Shown here: piece by piece, positions 16,611 through 24,860 of the stretch | Position numbering within the stretch: position 1 is the stretch's first letter | Layout of the letters: each line of letters starts with the position of its first letter | Assembly: GCF_000015265.1 (NCBI RefSeq) | Contig: NC_008699.1 | Location: 1,054,001-1,118,000 of the forward strand | DNA: 64,000 bases | Reading direction: 5' to 3' | Origin: Nocardioides sp. JS614 | Lineage (GTDB): Bacteria > Actinomycetota > Actinomycetes > Propionibacteriales > Nocardioidaceae | Notes under the pieces: model-generated | The model's input: the letters and a program-made list of their open reading frames with translations, nothing else | What the model was told of the DNA's origin: nothing | Database searches by the model: none | Translations under genes and position numbers: made by a program

Positions 16611-17789
16611 GTGAGCCAGTTCCGGCGGCAGCTCTCGACGTACGGTCTCGACGCCCTCCTCGACGCCCTCCTCGGCGTGGCCGCCGTGTGGAGTGCCGTC
16701 GGCACCCTGCGCCGCGACGATCGGTACCTCCCGGCCGGGGCCGCGGCGTGGTGGGAGGCCGCGGCGATCGCCGCGATCATCCTCGTCCTCGTGCTGCGCC
16801 GTCGGTTCCCGTTCGGTGCGCCTGCCGGTGTCTGGCTGACGTGTGCGGCGCTCTCCTTCGCCGACGGGCGGATGATCCCCAGCCAGGCCGGCCTCTTCGT
16901 CGCCGGGCTCGGCGCCGCGCTGCTTCTCGGCAACCAACGCAACGGAGTGCAGGCGCGGGTCGGCCTGGCCATCGTGGTCGGCAGCGGCGCGATCGTCATG
17001 TACAACGACCCCACGCACTCGTCCGGTGCCCTGGTCTCCACTCCGCTGCTGTTCGCGATGGCCTGGCTGGTCGGCTACGCGCTGCGCGAGCGCACCGAGC
17101 GGACCGAGGCCGCGGAGGAGCGCGCCGCTCGTGCCGAGCGCGACCGCGAGGTGGCGGCGCGCGTGGCCGTGGCGGAGGAGCGCGGCCGGATCGCGCGGGA
17201 GCTCCACGACGTCGTGGCGCACGCGGTCAGCGTGATGGTCCTCCAGGTCGGCGCCGTCCGGCACCGGATGTCCGACTCCGACGCGGAGAACCGCGAGGCG
17301 CTCGAGAACGTCGAGCGGGCCGGGCGGGCCGCCCTCGCCGAGATGCGCCGCCTGCTCGGGGCGATGCGGCGCGACGGCGAGCAGCCCGAGCTGGTGCCGC
17401 ATCCGGGCCTGGCCGACCTGGACAGCCTGCTCGCGGACGTGCGGGCTGCCGGGCTGCCCGTCCGGCTGCAGGTCCACGGCGAGCCGGTCGAGCTGCCGCC
17501 GGGGCTCGATCTCTCGGCGTACCGCATCGTGCAGGAGGCCATCACCAACACCCTCAAGCACGCCCGGGCGCACCGCGCGGACGTGGACGTGTACTACGAG
17601 CCCCACGACCTTCGGGTGGAGGTCCGCGACGACGGCCGGGGCTCGACGTCCGGTGCTGGGCTGGGGCACGGGCTGGTGGGCCTGCGCGAGCGGGTCAAGA
17701 TCTACGGCGGGGAGATGACGGCGGGCCGAGGTCCTGCCGGAGGGTTCGCGGTGCGCGCACGGCTTCCGTTGGACGGTGACGGGTCATGA
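16611..17789 (+). CDS. sensor histidine kinase (NarL-type partner)
   Basis: The 392-residue protein has an N-terminal sensor with about four to five membrane segments (up to about residue 160) and a coiled coil rich in ER repeats. The HisKA_3 dimerisation box GRIARELHDVVAHAVSVMV carries the phosphorylated histidine. The HATPase domain shows AYRIVQEAITNTLKHA (N box), DDGRG and GHGLVGLRERV. The GTG at 16611 is the predicted start. The downstream response regulator overlaps by 4 bases, and an ABC exporter follows, so the system probably controls that exporter, as in drug- or stress-responsive actinobacterial modules. Confidence 0.9.
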   Translation: MSQFRRQLSTYGLDALLDALLGVAAVWSAVGTLRRDDRYLPAGAAAWWEAAAIAAIILVLVLRRRFPFGAPAGVWLTCAALSFADGRMIPSQAGLFVAGLGAALLLGNQRNGVQARVGLAIVVGSGAIVMYNDPTHSSGALVSTPLLFAMAWLVGYALRERTERTEAAEERAARAERDREVAARVAVAEERGRIARELHDVVAHAVSVMVLQVGAVRHRMSDSDAENREALENVERAGRAALAEMRRLLGAMRRDGEQPELVPHPGLADLDSLLADVRAAGLPVRLQVHGEPVELPPGLDLSAYRIVQEAITNTLKHARAHRADVDVYYEPHDLRVEVRDDGRGSTSGAGLGHGLVGLRERVKIYGGEMTAGRGPAGGFAVRARLPLDGDGS

Positions 17790-18442
17790 CGATCCGGGTG
17801 CTGGTCGTCGACGACCAGTCGATGGTGCGGGCCGGGCTGCGGATGCTGCTGGCCGACGAGCCGGACATCGAGGTGGTCGCGGAGGCCGGCAACGGCCGGG
17901 AGGCGGTCGCCCAGGCTGCGCGCTTCCACCCGGACGTCGTGCTGATGGACATCCGGATGCCCGAGCTCGACGGCCTCGAGGCGACCCGCCGGATCCTGGC
18001 GGCCGGCGACACCGCGCGCGTGCTCGTCCTCACGACGTTCAACCTCGACGAGTACGTCTACGAGGCGCTGGGCGCCGGCGCCAGCGGGTTCGTGCTCAAG
18101 GACGACCCGCCCGAACAGCTGATCGCCGCCGTCCGGACCATCGCCGACGGCGACGCGCTGCTCTCGCCCACCGTCACCCGCCGGGTGATCCGCGAGTTCA
18201 CCCGGCTGCGCCGGCAGCCGCCGCCCGCGGCGGTGGCGACGCTGACCGGCCGCGAGCTGGAGGTGTTCCGGCTGATCACCCAGGGCCTGTCCAACGCCGA
18301 GATCGGGCGGGAGCTGTTCATCAGCGACACCACCGTGAAGACCCACGTGACCCGGCTGTTCCAGAAGCTCGATCTGCGCGACCGGGCCCAGGCGATCGTG
18401 CTCGCCTACCAGACCGGCATCTTCGCGCCCACGGACCGCTGA
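17786..18442 (+). CDS. NarL/LuxR-family response regulator
   Basis: A 218-residue regulator with a receiver domain (VLVVDDQ acidic pocket, phospho-acceptor D in VVLMDIRMPELDG, lysine in FVLKDDPP). Its C-terminal LuxR HTH reads LTGRELEVFRLITQGLSNAEI, then FISDTTVKTHV. The start overlaps the kinase stop (ATGA). It is immediately followed by a perfect 14-bp-arm hairpin and then the ABC transporter operon, its likely target. Confidence 0.93.
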   Translation: MTIRVLVVDDQSMVRAGLRMLLADEPDIEVVAEAGNGREAVAQAARFHPDVVLMDIRMPELDGLEATRRILAAGDTARVLVLTTFNLDEYVYEALGAGASGFVLKDDPPEQLIAAVRTIADGDALLSPTVTRRVIREFTRLRRQPPPAAVATLTGRELEVFRLITQGLSNAEIGRELFISDTTVKTHVTRLFQKLDLRDRAQAIVLAYQTGIFAPTDR

Positions 18443-18449
18443 GGCCGCT

Positions 18450-18479
18450 CCCGGGGTCCGACCAAGGTCGGACCCCGGG
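18450..18479. terminator. perfect hairpin after response regulator
   Basis: Arms 18450-18463 and 18466-18479 are perfectly complementary (14 bp) with an AA loop, starting 8 bases after the stop codon. It likely terminates the two-component operon. Confidence 0.65.
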
Positions 18480-18578
18480 TCATGGGGTGGTCGTGGCACG
18501 AACGCGACCTGACGACGACGCGCCCGGCCGGTCGCACTCCTAGCGTCGAGGCATCACCTCAACCAGGAGCTCTCGCCC

Positions 18579-19475
18579 ATGATCACCATCGAATCCCTGT
18601 CGAAGAAGTACGGCGGCCGCGCCGTCGTCGACGACATCACCTTCACGGCCCGACCGGGCCGCGTCACCGGGTTCCTCGGCCCGAACGGCGCCGGCAAGTC
18701 GACCTCGATGCGCATGATGGTCGGCCTCACCCGGCCGACGTCCGGAGCCGCCGCCATCTCGGGTCGCCGGTTCACGGACCTGCCCAACCCCGGCCGCGAG
18801 GTCGGCGTGATGCTCGACGCCTCGGCGCAGCACGCCGGTCGCACCGGCCGGGAGATCCTCACCCTGGCCCAGCAGCTGATGGGCCTGCCGGACGACCGCG
18901 TCCGGCAGATGCTCGACCTCGTCAGCCTCACCGAGGCGGAGTCGGAGCGGCGTGTCGGCAGCTATTCGCTCGGCATGCGCCAGCGTCTCGGCATCGCCGT
19001 CGCCCTGATCGGCGGGCCGTCCGTCCTGATCCTCGACGAGCCGGCGAACGGTCTCGACCCGGCCGGGATCCGCTGGATGCGCGACCTGCTCCGGTGGTAC
19101 GCCGACGGGGGCGGAACGGTCCTCCTCTCGTCGCACCTGCTGCACGAGGTCGAGGTCATCGCCGACGACATCGTGATGATCGGGCGCGGTCGCATCGTGG
19201 CCCAGGGCGCCAAGACGGAGCTGCTCGAAGGCGCCGGGACGATCGTCCGCTCGCGGGACATGGCCGCGCTCGAGCGCCTGCTGCGCGAGTCGGGCCTCGT
19301 CACGACACCCGGGCGGGACGGTGCGCTCCGCGCCGACGCCGACCTCGCCGTCGTCGGGCTGCTCGCCCGCGACGCCGGCCTCGCCCTCACCGAGCTGCGC
19401 ACCGCCGACGGCGGCCTCGAGGAGCTCTTCCTCCAGCTCACCGCCGACACCCAACGAGAAGGGAACGCAGCATGA
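18579..19475 (+). CDS. ABC transporter ATP-binding protein
   Basis: The 298-residue ATPase has Walker A GPNGAGKST (about 39-47), signature SLGMRQRLGIA, Walker B VLILDEPANGLDP and the H-loop LLSSHLLHEV. Its C-terminal extension is typical of DrrA/BcrA-type exporters and multi-drug or lantibiotic immunity pumps. An AGGAG ribosome site precedes the ATG. It forms an operon with the permease (4-base overlap) and lies behind the two-component system. Confidence 0.93.
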   Translation: MITIESLSKKYGGRAVVDDITFTARPGRVTGFLGPNGAGKSTSMRMMVGLTRPTSGAAAISGRRFTDLPNPGREVGVMLDASAQHAGRTGREILTLAQQLMGLPDDRVRQMLDLVSLTEAESERRVGSYSLGMRQRLGIAVALIGGPSVLILDEPANGLDPAGIRWMRDLLRWYADGGGTVLLSSHLLHEVEVIADDIVMIGRGRIVAQGAKTELLEGAGTIVRSRDMAALERLLRESGLVTTPGRDGALRADADLAVVGLLARDAGLALTELRTADGGLEELFLQLTADTQREGNAA

Positions 19476-20269
19476 CCACCACCGCCCTCGACGCCGCTCT
19501 GGAGCAGCACACTCCCGTCCATCGGGTGCCGCTGTCCCGCGTGACCCGCGTCGAGCTCCGCAAGATGTTCGACACCCGCTCGGGCTACTGGCTGATGGCG
19601 AGCATCGTCATCGCGGCTCTCGGCTCGACGGTGGCGATCATCCTGTTCGCCCCCGACGAGGACCTGACCTACTACACGTTCGCGCAGGCCATCGGCTTCC
19701 CGATGACGGTGATCCTGCCGATCATCGCGGTCTTGTCGATCACCGGTGAGTGGAGCCAGCGCACCGGCCTGACCACGTTCACACTGGTGCCGCACCGCCA
19801 CCGGATCGTCCTGGCCAAGGTCGCCGCGTCGGTCGCCGTCGGCATCTCGTCGATGCTGTTCGCCCTGGCCGTCGGGATCGCCGGCAACATCGTCGGGACC
19901 ACCGTCGCCGGCACCGACCAGGTCTGGGACGTGTCCCTCGCCCACGGCGTGGAGATCATGGTCGGCAGCCTGCTGTGCCTGCTGACCGGGACCATGCTCG
20001 GCATCCTCTTCCGGAGCTCGCCGGTCGCCCTGGTGATGTACTTCGTCTCCTCGCTCCTCGTCCCCACCGTGTCCGGCATGCTGGCCACCACGCAGGGTTG
20101 GTACCAGGACCTGCAGCCCTGGGTGGACCTCAACCTGGCGCAGGGCACCCTCTTCGACGGGACCATCGCCGGCGACCAGTGGGCCCACCTCGCGGCCGCT
20201 GCGGCCGTCTGGTTGATCCTGCCGGGGCTCCTCGGGCTGCGCCTCGTGATGCGAGCCGAGGTCAAGTAG
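19472..20269 (+). CDS. ABC transporter permease
   Basis: This 265-residue ABC-2-like permease has about six membrane segments, including ASIVIAALGSTVAIILF, VILPIIAVLSIT and VAVGISSMLFALAVGIAG. An N-terminal amphipathic helix, VELRKMFDTRSGYW, is typical of BcrB-type subunits. It pairs with the upstream ATPase. The exported substrate cannot be told from sequence. Confidence 0.88.
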   Translation: MTTTALDAALEQHTPVHRVPLSRVTRVELRKMFDTRSGYWLMASIVIAALGSTVAIILFAPDEDLTYYTFAQAIGFPMTVILPIIAVLSITGEWSQRTGLTTFTLVPHRHRIVLAKVAASVAVGISSMLFALAVGIAGNIVGTTVAGTDQVWDVSLAHGVEIMVGSLLCLLTGTMLGILFRSSPVALVMYFVSSLLVPTVSGMLATTQGWYQDLQPWVDLNLAQGTLFDGTIAGDQWAHLAAAAAVWLILPGLLGLRLVMRAEVK

Positions 20270-20279
20270 CGGTCGAGCG

Positions 20280-20318
20280 CCCGGGGAGGACTGCGGATCT
20301 GTCCGTGTCCTCCCCGGG
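20280..20318. terminator. hairpin after ABC permease
   Basis: Perfect 12-bp arms (20280-20291 and 20307-20318) enclose a 15-base loop, 10 bases after the permease stop. Confidence 0.6.
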
Positions 20319-20397
20319 TCTTGGCGTCCGGCCGAGGCACGTCCTCGCCTGGGCGCCTCTCCTCACCGTGCCTCGGCCGCACGGCTAGCGTGGCCAG

Positions 20398-20589
20398 GTG
20401 CCCAACCGACTGGCGTCCGCGACGTCGCCGTACCTGCTCCAGCACGCCGACAACCCCGTCGACTGGTGGGAGTGGGGGCCCGAGGCGTTCGCGGAGGCCC
20501 GGCGACGGAACGTGCCGGTGCTGCTCAGCGTCGGGTACGCCGCGTGCCACTGGTGCCAGGTGAGTGAGCTAGCGCTCATGAAGCGCTGA
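20398..20589 (+). pseudogene. stranded 5' fragment of the DUF255 thioredoxin-fold gene
   Basis: The GTG at 20398 begins the original chromosomal copy of the DUF255/YyaL-like gene. It keeps 53 codons up to the CHWC active site, then runs into island DNA (Q followed by VSELALMKR and a stop). Its codons are GC-rich like the flank. The same N-terminal region, but with different codons, begins the intact gene at 54659. The break coincides with the 38-base repeat shared by both island ends, so integration explains the truncation. The original promoter now drives only this fragment. Confidence 0.9.
20521..20558. repeat. attL core of the island
   Basis: This 38-base segment matches 54782-54819 with one mismatch (position 20535, G versus C), and the last 23 bases are identical. 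It encodes LSVGYAACHWC and marks the left junction. Sequence downstream is unrelated to the gene. Confidence 0.85.
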
Positions 20590-20624
20590 CCGACCCAAAC
20601 CTGCAGGTCAGCAACGCGGCGCCT

Positions 20625-20870
20625 TCGTTCCTTGGCGCACCGTGGTGCGCGAAGATTCGGCACGGCTTGCGCGTTGCAGTCCGCGGGCGAAGGGGCGGAT
20701 GCTGAGGGGTTCGTCGTGGTCGACCCCGGATACTCTGTGGTGCTTGCGAGCCTGTAGGTCAGCATGGTGGTGGAGGGCTTCCACGGGAACCGTGGATTGG
20801 TGCCAGCGAGCCCGAGCGTCAGACTTTCGAATCTCCCTGCCCTCCTCACGACGGACGCCTGGATCCGATC
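20625..20870 (+). ncRNA. candidate bridge RNA in the IS110 leader
   Basis: IS110-group elements encode a structured bridge RNA in the non-coding 5' end that guides target and donor choice (established, IS621). The leader here has the right length and place, no convincing ORF and local stems, for example CCACGG-GAA-CCGTGG at 20781-20795. The loops that would pair with target and donor were not identified, so this rests on position and family. Confidence 0.35.
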
Positions 20871-20887
20871 GCGAGGAGGAGATGGCC

Positions 20888-22126
20888 ATGGAAGTGATCC
20901 ACGTCCGGTGTGCGGGCATGGACGTGTCGAAGAAGGACGCCAAGGTCTGCGTCCGACATGCGGGAGCAGGTCGGCGCAAGACCGTGGAAACGGTCACGAC
21001 CTGGACCTCAATGACCGGCCAGATCCTGGCGCTGCGCGAGCATCTGATCGCCGAGCAGGTCACGTGTGTGGTGATGGAGGCAACCGGTGACTACTGGAAG
21101 CCGTTCTACTACCTGCTCGAAGACCTGCCCGGTGTCGAGGTGATGCTGGTCAACGCCCGCCATGTCAAGACCCTGCCGGGACGCAAGAGCGACGTCGCCG
21201 ACGCGACCTGGCTGGCCCAGCTCGGTGCGCACGGCCTGGTCCGGGCCTCGTTCGTGCCACCCGAACCGATCCGGCAACTGCGGGACCTGACCCGGGCACG
21301 GACCGCGATCACCCGCGAACGTGGCCGGGAGGTCCAACGGCTGGAGAAGCTGCTGGAGGACGCCGGGATCAAGCTGTCCGCGGTCGCCTCCGACATCATG
21401 GGCGTCTCAGGACGGGCCATGCTCGAAGCGCTGATCGCCGGCGACCGCGATCCCGCCGGGCTTGCCGACCTGGCCAGGCGTCGACTGCGGTCCAAGATCC
21501 CTGAACTGACCGAAGCGCTCGCTGGCCGGTTCACCGAACACCACGCGTTCCTCGCCCGGGTCCACCTGGATCTCATCGACCGACACACCGCCGCCGTCGA
21601 GCAGTTGACTGAGCGGATCGAGGTGGTGATCGAGCCGTTTCAGGGCTTCCACGACCTGATCTGCACGATCCCGGGAATCTCCACGATCACCGCCGACATC
21701 ATCACCGCCGAGACCGGCGCGGACATGACCCGGTTCCCCACTGCCAAGCACCTCGCCTCTTGGGCCGGGACCACACCCGGCAGCAACGAGTCCGCCGGGA
21801 AGGTGAAGTCCTCACGGACCAGGCCCGGGAACCCCTACCTGCAGGGCGCACTCGGGGCGGCCGCGATGGCGTGCTCACAGAACCGGACCACCTACCTCGG
21901 CGCGCGCTACCGGCGGATCGCCAGCCGGCGCGGCCCGCTGAAGGCCAACGTCGCGATCCAGCACTCCATGCTCATCGCGATCTGGCACATGGGCACCACC
22001 GGCACCCTCTACGACGACCCTGGAGGCGAGTTCTTCAACCGCCTCCACCCCGACCGCACCAAGATGCGAGCCATCAGCCAGCTCGAAGCCATGGGCTACC
22101 GCGTCACCCTCGACCACGCGAGCTGA
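20888..22126 (+). CDS. IS110-family DEDD transposase
   Basis: The 412-residue recombinase has an N-terminal RuvC-like DEDD domain: D12 in GMDVSKKDAKV, E64 in VVMEATGDYW, and D102/D105 in GRKSDVADATW. The C-terminal transposase_20 domain follows, with TIPGISTITADIITAE, FPTAKHLASWAG and the serine-containing NESAGKVKSSRTRPG. It cuts and joins DNA together with a bridge RNA in studied relatives. The ATG at 20888 is chosen because GAGGAGG lies about 8 bases upstream; the ATG at 20882 is too close. The reading frame appears intact, so the element may still be active. Confidence 0.95.
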   Translation: MEVIHVRCAGMDVSKKDAKVCVRHAGAGRRKTVETVTTWTSMTGQILALREHLIAEQVTCVVMEATGDYWKPFYYLLEDLPGVEVMLVNARHVKTLPGRKSDVADATWLAQLGAHGLVRASFVPPEPIRQLRDLTRARTAITRERGREVQRLEKLLEDAGIKLSAVASDIMGVSGRAMLEALIAGDRDPAGLADLARRRLRSKIPELTEALAGRFTEHHAFLARVHLDLIDRHTAAVEQLTERIEVVIEPFQGFHDLICTIPGISTITADIITAETGADMTRFPTAKHLASWAGTTPGSNESAGKVKSSRTRPGNPYLQGALGAAAMACSQNRTTYLGARYRRIASRRGPLKANVAIQHSMLIAIWHMGTTGTLYDDPGGEFFNRLHPDRTKMRAISQLEAMGYRVTLDHAS

Positions 22127-22133
22127 AGACCTC

Positions 22134-22173
22134 TGACGCGAAGGCCCACCCGCTGGGGTGAATCTTCGCGTCA
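22134..22173. terminator. hairpin after the IS110 transposase
   Basis: TGACGCGAAG and CTTCGCGTCA form perfect 10-bp arms around a 20-base loop, 8 bases after the stop. It may be a terminator or part of the IS right end. Confidence 0.5.
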
Positions 22174-22237
22174 GCGGCACTGTTTCAGGTCTTTCGGGTT
22201 CGGCGTTGGCCGCGCTTGGCCGCGGATTACACAGTTC

Positions 22238-22260
22238 TTTGTATCAATTTCTTGTATCAC
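22238..22260. repeat. left integrase arm-type repeats (two TTGTATCA)
   Basis: TTGTATCA occurs at 22239-22246 and 22252-22259, start to start 13 bp. The right end has the same octamer with the same spacing. This symmetry is expected for arm sites of a tyrosine integrase. Confidence 0.6.
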
Positions 22261-22318
22261 GCCTTGTCGCCTTGAACGCTGCCTTGGACCACTAATTTGC
22301 CGGTGACGACGGCGCTCA

Positions 22319-22335
22319 GGAGGTTCAAATCCTCC
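22319..22335 (+). other. tRNA T-arm-like stem-loop (no complete tRNA)
   Basis: GGAGG-TTCAAAT-CCTCC forms a 5-bp stem with a 7-base T-loop, followed by CCTTGCA as in an acceptor 3' strand. No matching 5' acceptor (TGCAAGG) lies upstream, so at most this is a tRNA 3'-end remnant. Confidence 0.3.
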
Positions 22336-22419
22336 CCTTGCATGCCCTTCGCGCGGACCCAACCAGAATCGGGAGCAGCAGTCGACCCGCTTTCGGAGAC
22401 ACTTGTCGCCGGCAGTCAC

Positions 22420-23211
22420 CTAGTCGCGGATCTGCGGCCGATTCGTTGACATGGAGTTCAGAAGCGCTGCGCCTGAAGGCGTGTACGCCTGTTGTGCGGG
22501 ATTCGGAGCCCAGCGGCGAGCACACTCGTCAATCAACTGGGTGGCGATGCCTTGGCGTTGACGATCAGGGCGGACGTACACGTTGACACTCCCGGCAACC
22601 TCGTCGTCGTTATCCATCGGGTAGTGGTTCAGGATCCCGATGAGTTCGCCCGTGGCGTCGTAGTAGAGGAGACAGTCGACCCAGACGGTTGGCGATAGGT
22701 CACCCTTGAAGTACTGGATGCCTGAGAGCCCAGGCTGGGGATACTGACGCACCTGCGACTCCCACGAATACGCGAGGAAGGGAATGGTTGGTTGGTACTG
22801 TTCCTCTTGGTTGACTGAACGTGTCGCTAGGGGCTGGCCCGTTGACAGGTCGAGGATCTCGATCCACTGACTACTTTCGATTGGGCGTTCGCTGACCCAC
22901 CAAGTCCCGCTGCCGCCGGCACGAGCCAGTTCGTTCATCCAGTCGCTAGCGATGCCACGGGCCTTGGCCCACGCGCGCCATTTCTGGACTGAACGTCTGT
23001 CCACATCGACAGTGAACCGCACGCGCTTCTTGTCGTTCCTGGAACCGGAGAGTCCATGTCCAGCGGCCGGAGTCGGGGACGAGGTAAGCCATACGACATC
23101 CGGTCCCGCGTGCTCGCGCGATCGCGAGATGTTCGACTCAACCAACTTTAGGTATCCAGCCTCCACGATGAGTGGAAGGTGGTCGGGGGATGTGTAGTGA
23201 TAGAGCTTCAT
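22420..23211 (-). CDS. ART-like (weak) N-domain fused to GNAT acetyltransferase
   Basis: The 263-residue protein has two parts. The N-terminus (MKLYHYTSPDHLPLIVEAG, then VVWLTSS) resembles the first strands of ADP-ribosyltransferase-like or RES/DarT-like folds, but this match is weak. The C-terminal half is a GNAT domain with acetyl-CoA loop VYVRPDRQRQGIATQLIDE and a typical LLYYDATGELIGILNHY strand pair. The start is set at the YHYT-type N-terminus; an in-frame extension to 23298 looks non-homologous. It is the first cargo gene from the left end and stands alone. Toxin-like modification of proteins or tRNA is possible but unproven. Confidence 0.65.
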   Translation of the reverse strand: MKLYHYTSPDHLPLIVEAGYLKLVESNISRSREHAGPDVVWLTSSPTPAAGHGLSGSRNDKKRVRFTVDVDRRSVQKWRAWAKARGIASDWMNELARAGGSGTWWVSERPIESSQWIEILDLSTGQPLATRSVNQEEQYQPTIPFLAYSWESQVRQYPQPGLSGIQYFKGDLSPTVWVDCLLYYDATGELIGILNHYPMDNDDEVAGSVNVYVRPDRQRQGIATQLIDECARRWAPNPAQQAYTPSGAALLNSMSTNRPQIRD

Positions 23212-23423
23212 AGACCAATTCCAAGCCGCATCGGGCGGAAAGCCACGAGAGGACCCCTGCGTGCCAACGAAGCACACCGGGTCCGAGTGGACCCGCATAC
23301 GTGCGTCTTTGGGTGGAGCGAATACCGCCGCATCAAGTTTGGCCTAGAGCCATTGCACAGCAGCATTCTCGACCTCGATGTCCGGCGTCAAAGTTGGCCT
23401 GGATTCTGCCATGGCTAGAGGTC

Positions 23424-24047
23424 TCACCGACCGTCGCGGACAAACATGAGGTGACGTTCAGGCGTGGGATCTAGTCCGATCCCACGAATGAGAGCCTCGC
23501 GGCCGGCGGCCCGGAGCTTAGCCAGGGTCCGAAGACCGGCGTGCGGCTCGGCGTCCATAAAGTTGAGATGCAGCTGCGCGTGCGTCGTCGCAGCCCTGGA
23601 AAGAGCAGCGGAGCACCGCCCCAGGCCGGTGACCTGGTGAACGTGGAGCCCACGACGCCGAGCTTCGATCGCGAGGTCCTCGAACATGCCGTCGCCGCTC
23701 GCGATGACCACGCGGTCGAACCGGTCGGCCGCGTGCGTCAGATTTAGGCCATCTAGGAGTGCGAGTTCCGCGCCGTCCTCGCCATCCCGGACGAGTAGCT
23801 GGGCGCCTAAACCGGCGAGGGCCGGGAGGACGTTTCTGAAGAAGAAGGAGCTTCCCGCCAGAACGAACTGGTCACTCGTTGTGGAGACGATGCCTCCTCG
23901 GTAGACGCGCCACATCTCGATGAAGGCCTCGGGGGCTGCGTTCGGGCCGCCGAGCAGGTTTTCGGCGTCGATGAGGTGGATGGCGCGGCCGCTGAACGTG
24001 GACTGATAGCGGGGGATCTGGGTTGGGAACTTGCGGTTACGGGACAT
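23424..24047 (-). CDS. NYN/PIN-like nuclease domain protein
   Basis: This 207-residue protein has the LabA/DUF88 pattern of NYN RNases: first acidic residue in AIHLIDAENLLGG, a central RDGEDGAELALLDGL and DRVVIASGDGMFEDLA, ending with a helix and a basic tail. These acidic residues coordinate metal in PIN-fold nucleases, so RNA cleavage is likely; the target is unknown. An AAGGAG site precedes the ATG. It is monocistronic, divergent from the zinc-ribbon gene, and may act in a toxin or defence role. Confidence 0.75.
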   Translation of the reverse strand: MSRNRKFPTQIPRYQSTFSGRAIHLIDAENLLGGPNAAPEAFIEMWRVYRGGIVSTTSDQFVLAGSSFFFRNVLPALAGLGAQLLVRDGEDGAELALLDGLNLTHAADRFDRVVIASGDGMFEDLAIEARRRGLHVHQVTGLGRCSAALSRAATTHAQLHLNFMDAEPHAGLRTLAKLRAAGREALIRGIGLDPTPERHLMFVRDGR

Positions 24048-24198
24048 CTCGGCTCCTTCGGTTGAGGTGGACGTTGACGGAACCGATCCCGATAGACCAA
24101 CGAGTCACCCGTTCGGATTCCCGAGTCGGGTTCCAGAGAAGGATCGGGAACGGTTAGAAGAGCGTCAGCCCGACAAGACGACGCAAAGGAAGAAGCAA

Positions 24199-24318
24199 AT
24201 GGTCAGCCCAATCCTCTGTAGCTTCCGTGGCTACACCTGCCGTGGTTGCGGCACCGTCATCGCCTACCCCGAGCGTTTCAAGAAGTGCCCGGTCTGCGGC
24301 ATCAAAGGTGGCTGGTAG
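24199..24318 (+). CDS. 39-residue zinc-ribbon protein
   Basis: The short ORF begins at an ATG preceded by AAAGGAAGAAG. It encodes TCRGCGTVIAYPERFKKCPVCG, a classic CxxC...CxxC zinc ribbon. No other domain is present. It could bind nucleic acid or a protein partner. Coding potential is supported by the ribosome site and motif only. Confidence 0.6.
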   Translation: MVSPILCSFRGYTCRGCGTVIAYPERFKKCPVCGIKGGW

Positions 24319-24626
24319 GCACCATGCTCGTGAGGGCGGCTCGATAACGAGTCGTCCTCACCAGCGTCGACTGGATTCGGGGACGCGGGCCGACCGGAGG
24401 ACTGGCCGAGGCACCCCGCGCAGCGCTCTGCGGCATCGGCCACGATCCACCCGCTGGTGGGAGACGGAGCTAATGCAGTCGACGGGTATCCCACCGCCCC
24501 TGACGTTGTGACACATCAAGGAGCCCTCAGCCGTGTCAGCCTGGGTGTTGCCCCTGGGTGGGACGAGTGCGTCCAGGCCGGCTGCAGGGGGTGCCGCGGC
24601 CCGAATCCGCGACACCCACCTGTCAG
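24319..24626. other. 308-base gap without supported gene
   Basis: Short ORFs occur on both strands but none has a convincing start or motif. The sequence separates the zinc-ribbon gene from the minus-strand operon end. Confidence 0.4.
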
Positions 24627-24779
24627 TCAGGCCTTTCCTTTCGGCTTCCCGCTCTGTCCTCGGCTGCCGCCGTTGTGGACGTTCGAGTTGCCCTTGAACT
24701 TCGCCGACCCGCGCTCCTGCTGCTTGCGCAGCCGCTCTGCGCTTTGCAGCTTGGCTTGCTGACTCTTGTTGCCCGCCAT
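24627..24779 (-). CDS. small basic protein (50 residues), unknown
   Basis: An ATG preceded by GAGGGGGTGA opens a frame for a lysine-, glutamine- and glycine-rich protein: MAGNKSQQAKLQSAERLRKQ at the start, KGNSNVHNGGSRGQ in the middle, GKPKGKA at the end. It has no hydrophobic segment and looks disordered, like a nucleic-acid-binding or adaptor tail. It lies 81 bases downstream of the HerA-like ATPase gene and may be the last gene of that operon. Confidence 0.5.
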   Translation of the reverse strand: MAGNKSQQAKLQSAERLRKQQERGSAKFKGNSNVHNGGSRGQSGKPKGKA

Positions 24780-24860
24780 AACCATCACCCCCTCTCGGTA
24801 ATGGAACCGATCCCGAACTGCGGTGGCGCGGTTGGGATCGCGGAGTTCGCTGACGACGCA

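Larger units (their letters stand above)
20604..22191 (+). mobile_element. IS110-family insertion sequence (ends approximate)
   Basis: It contains one DEDD transposase gene, a leader of about 280 bases and a short 3' end with a hairpin. IS110 elements make no long terminal inverted repeats, so ends are hard to place. CAGGTC occurs at both proposed edges (20604-20609 and 22186-22191) and is a candidate duplicated core, not proven. It separates the left att core from its arm sites by about 1.7 kb, against about 165 bases at the right end, so it probably inserted after the island formed. Confidence 0.6.
22127..22419. other. non-coding left-end region of the island
   Basis: This 293-base stretch has no supported gene. 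It holds the IS hairpin, two integrase arm-type repeats and a tRNA T-arm-like stem-loop. Confidence 0.5.

Noticed and set aside
20604..22191. CRISPR-like or other tandem repeat array anywhere in the window
   Set aside because: No regularly spaced repeats with unique spacers were seen; the repeats found are att cores, octamers and hairpins.
22261..22345. Complete class II tRNA gene
   Set aside because: The T-arm and a variable-arm-like stem (GCCG/CGGC) are present, but no 5' acceptor strand, D-arm or convincing anticodon loop pairs with them.
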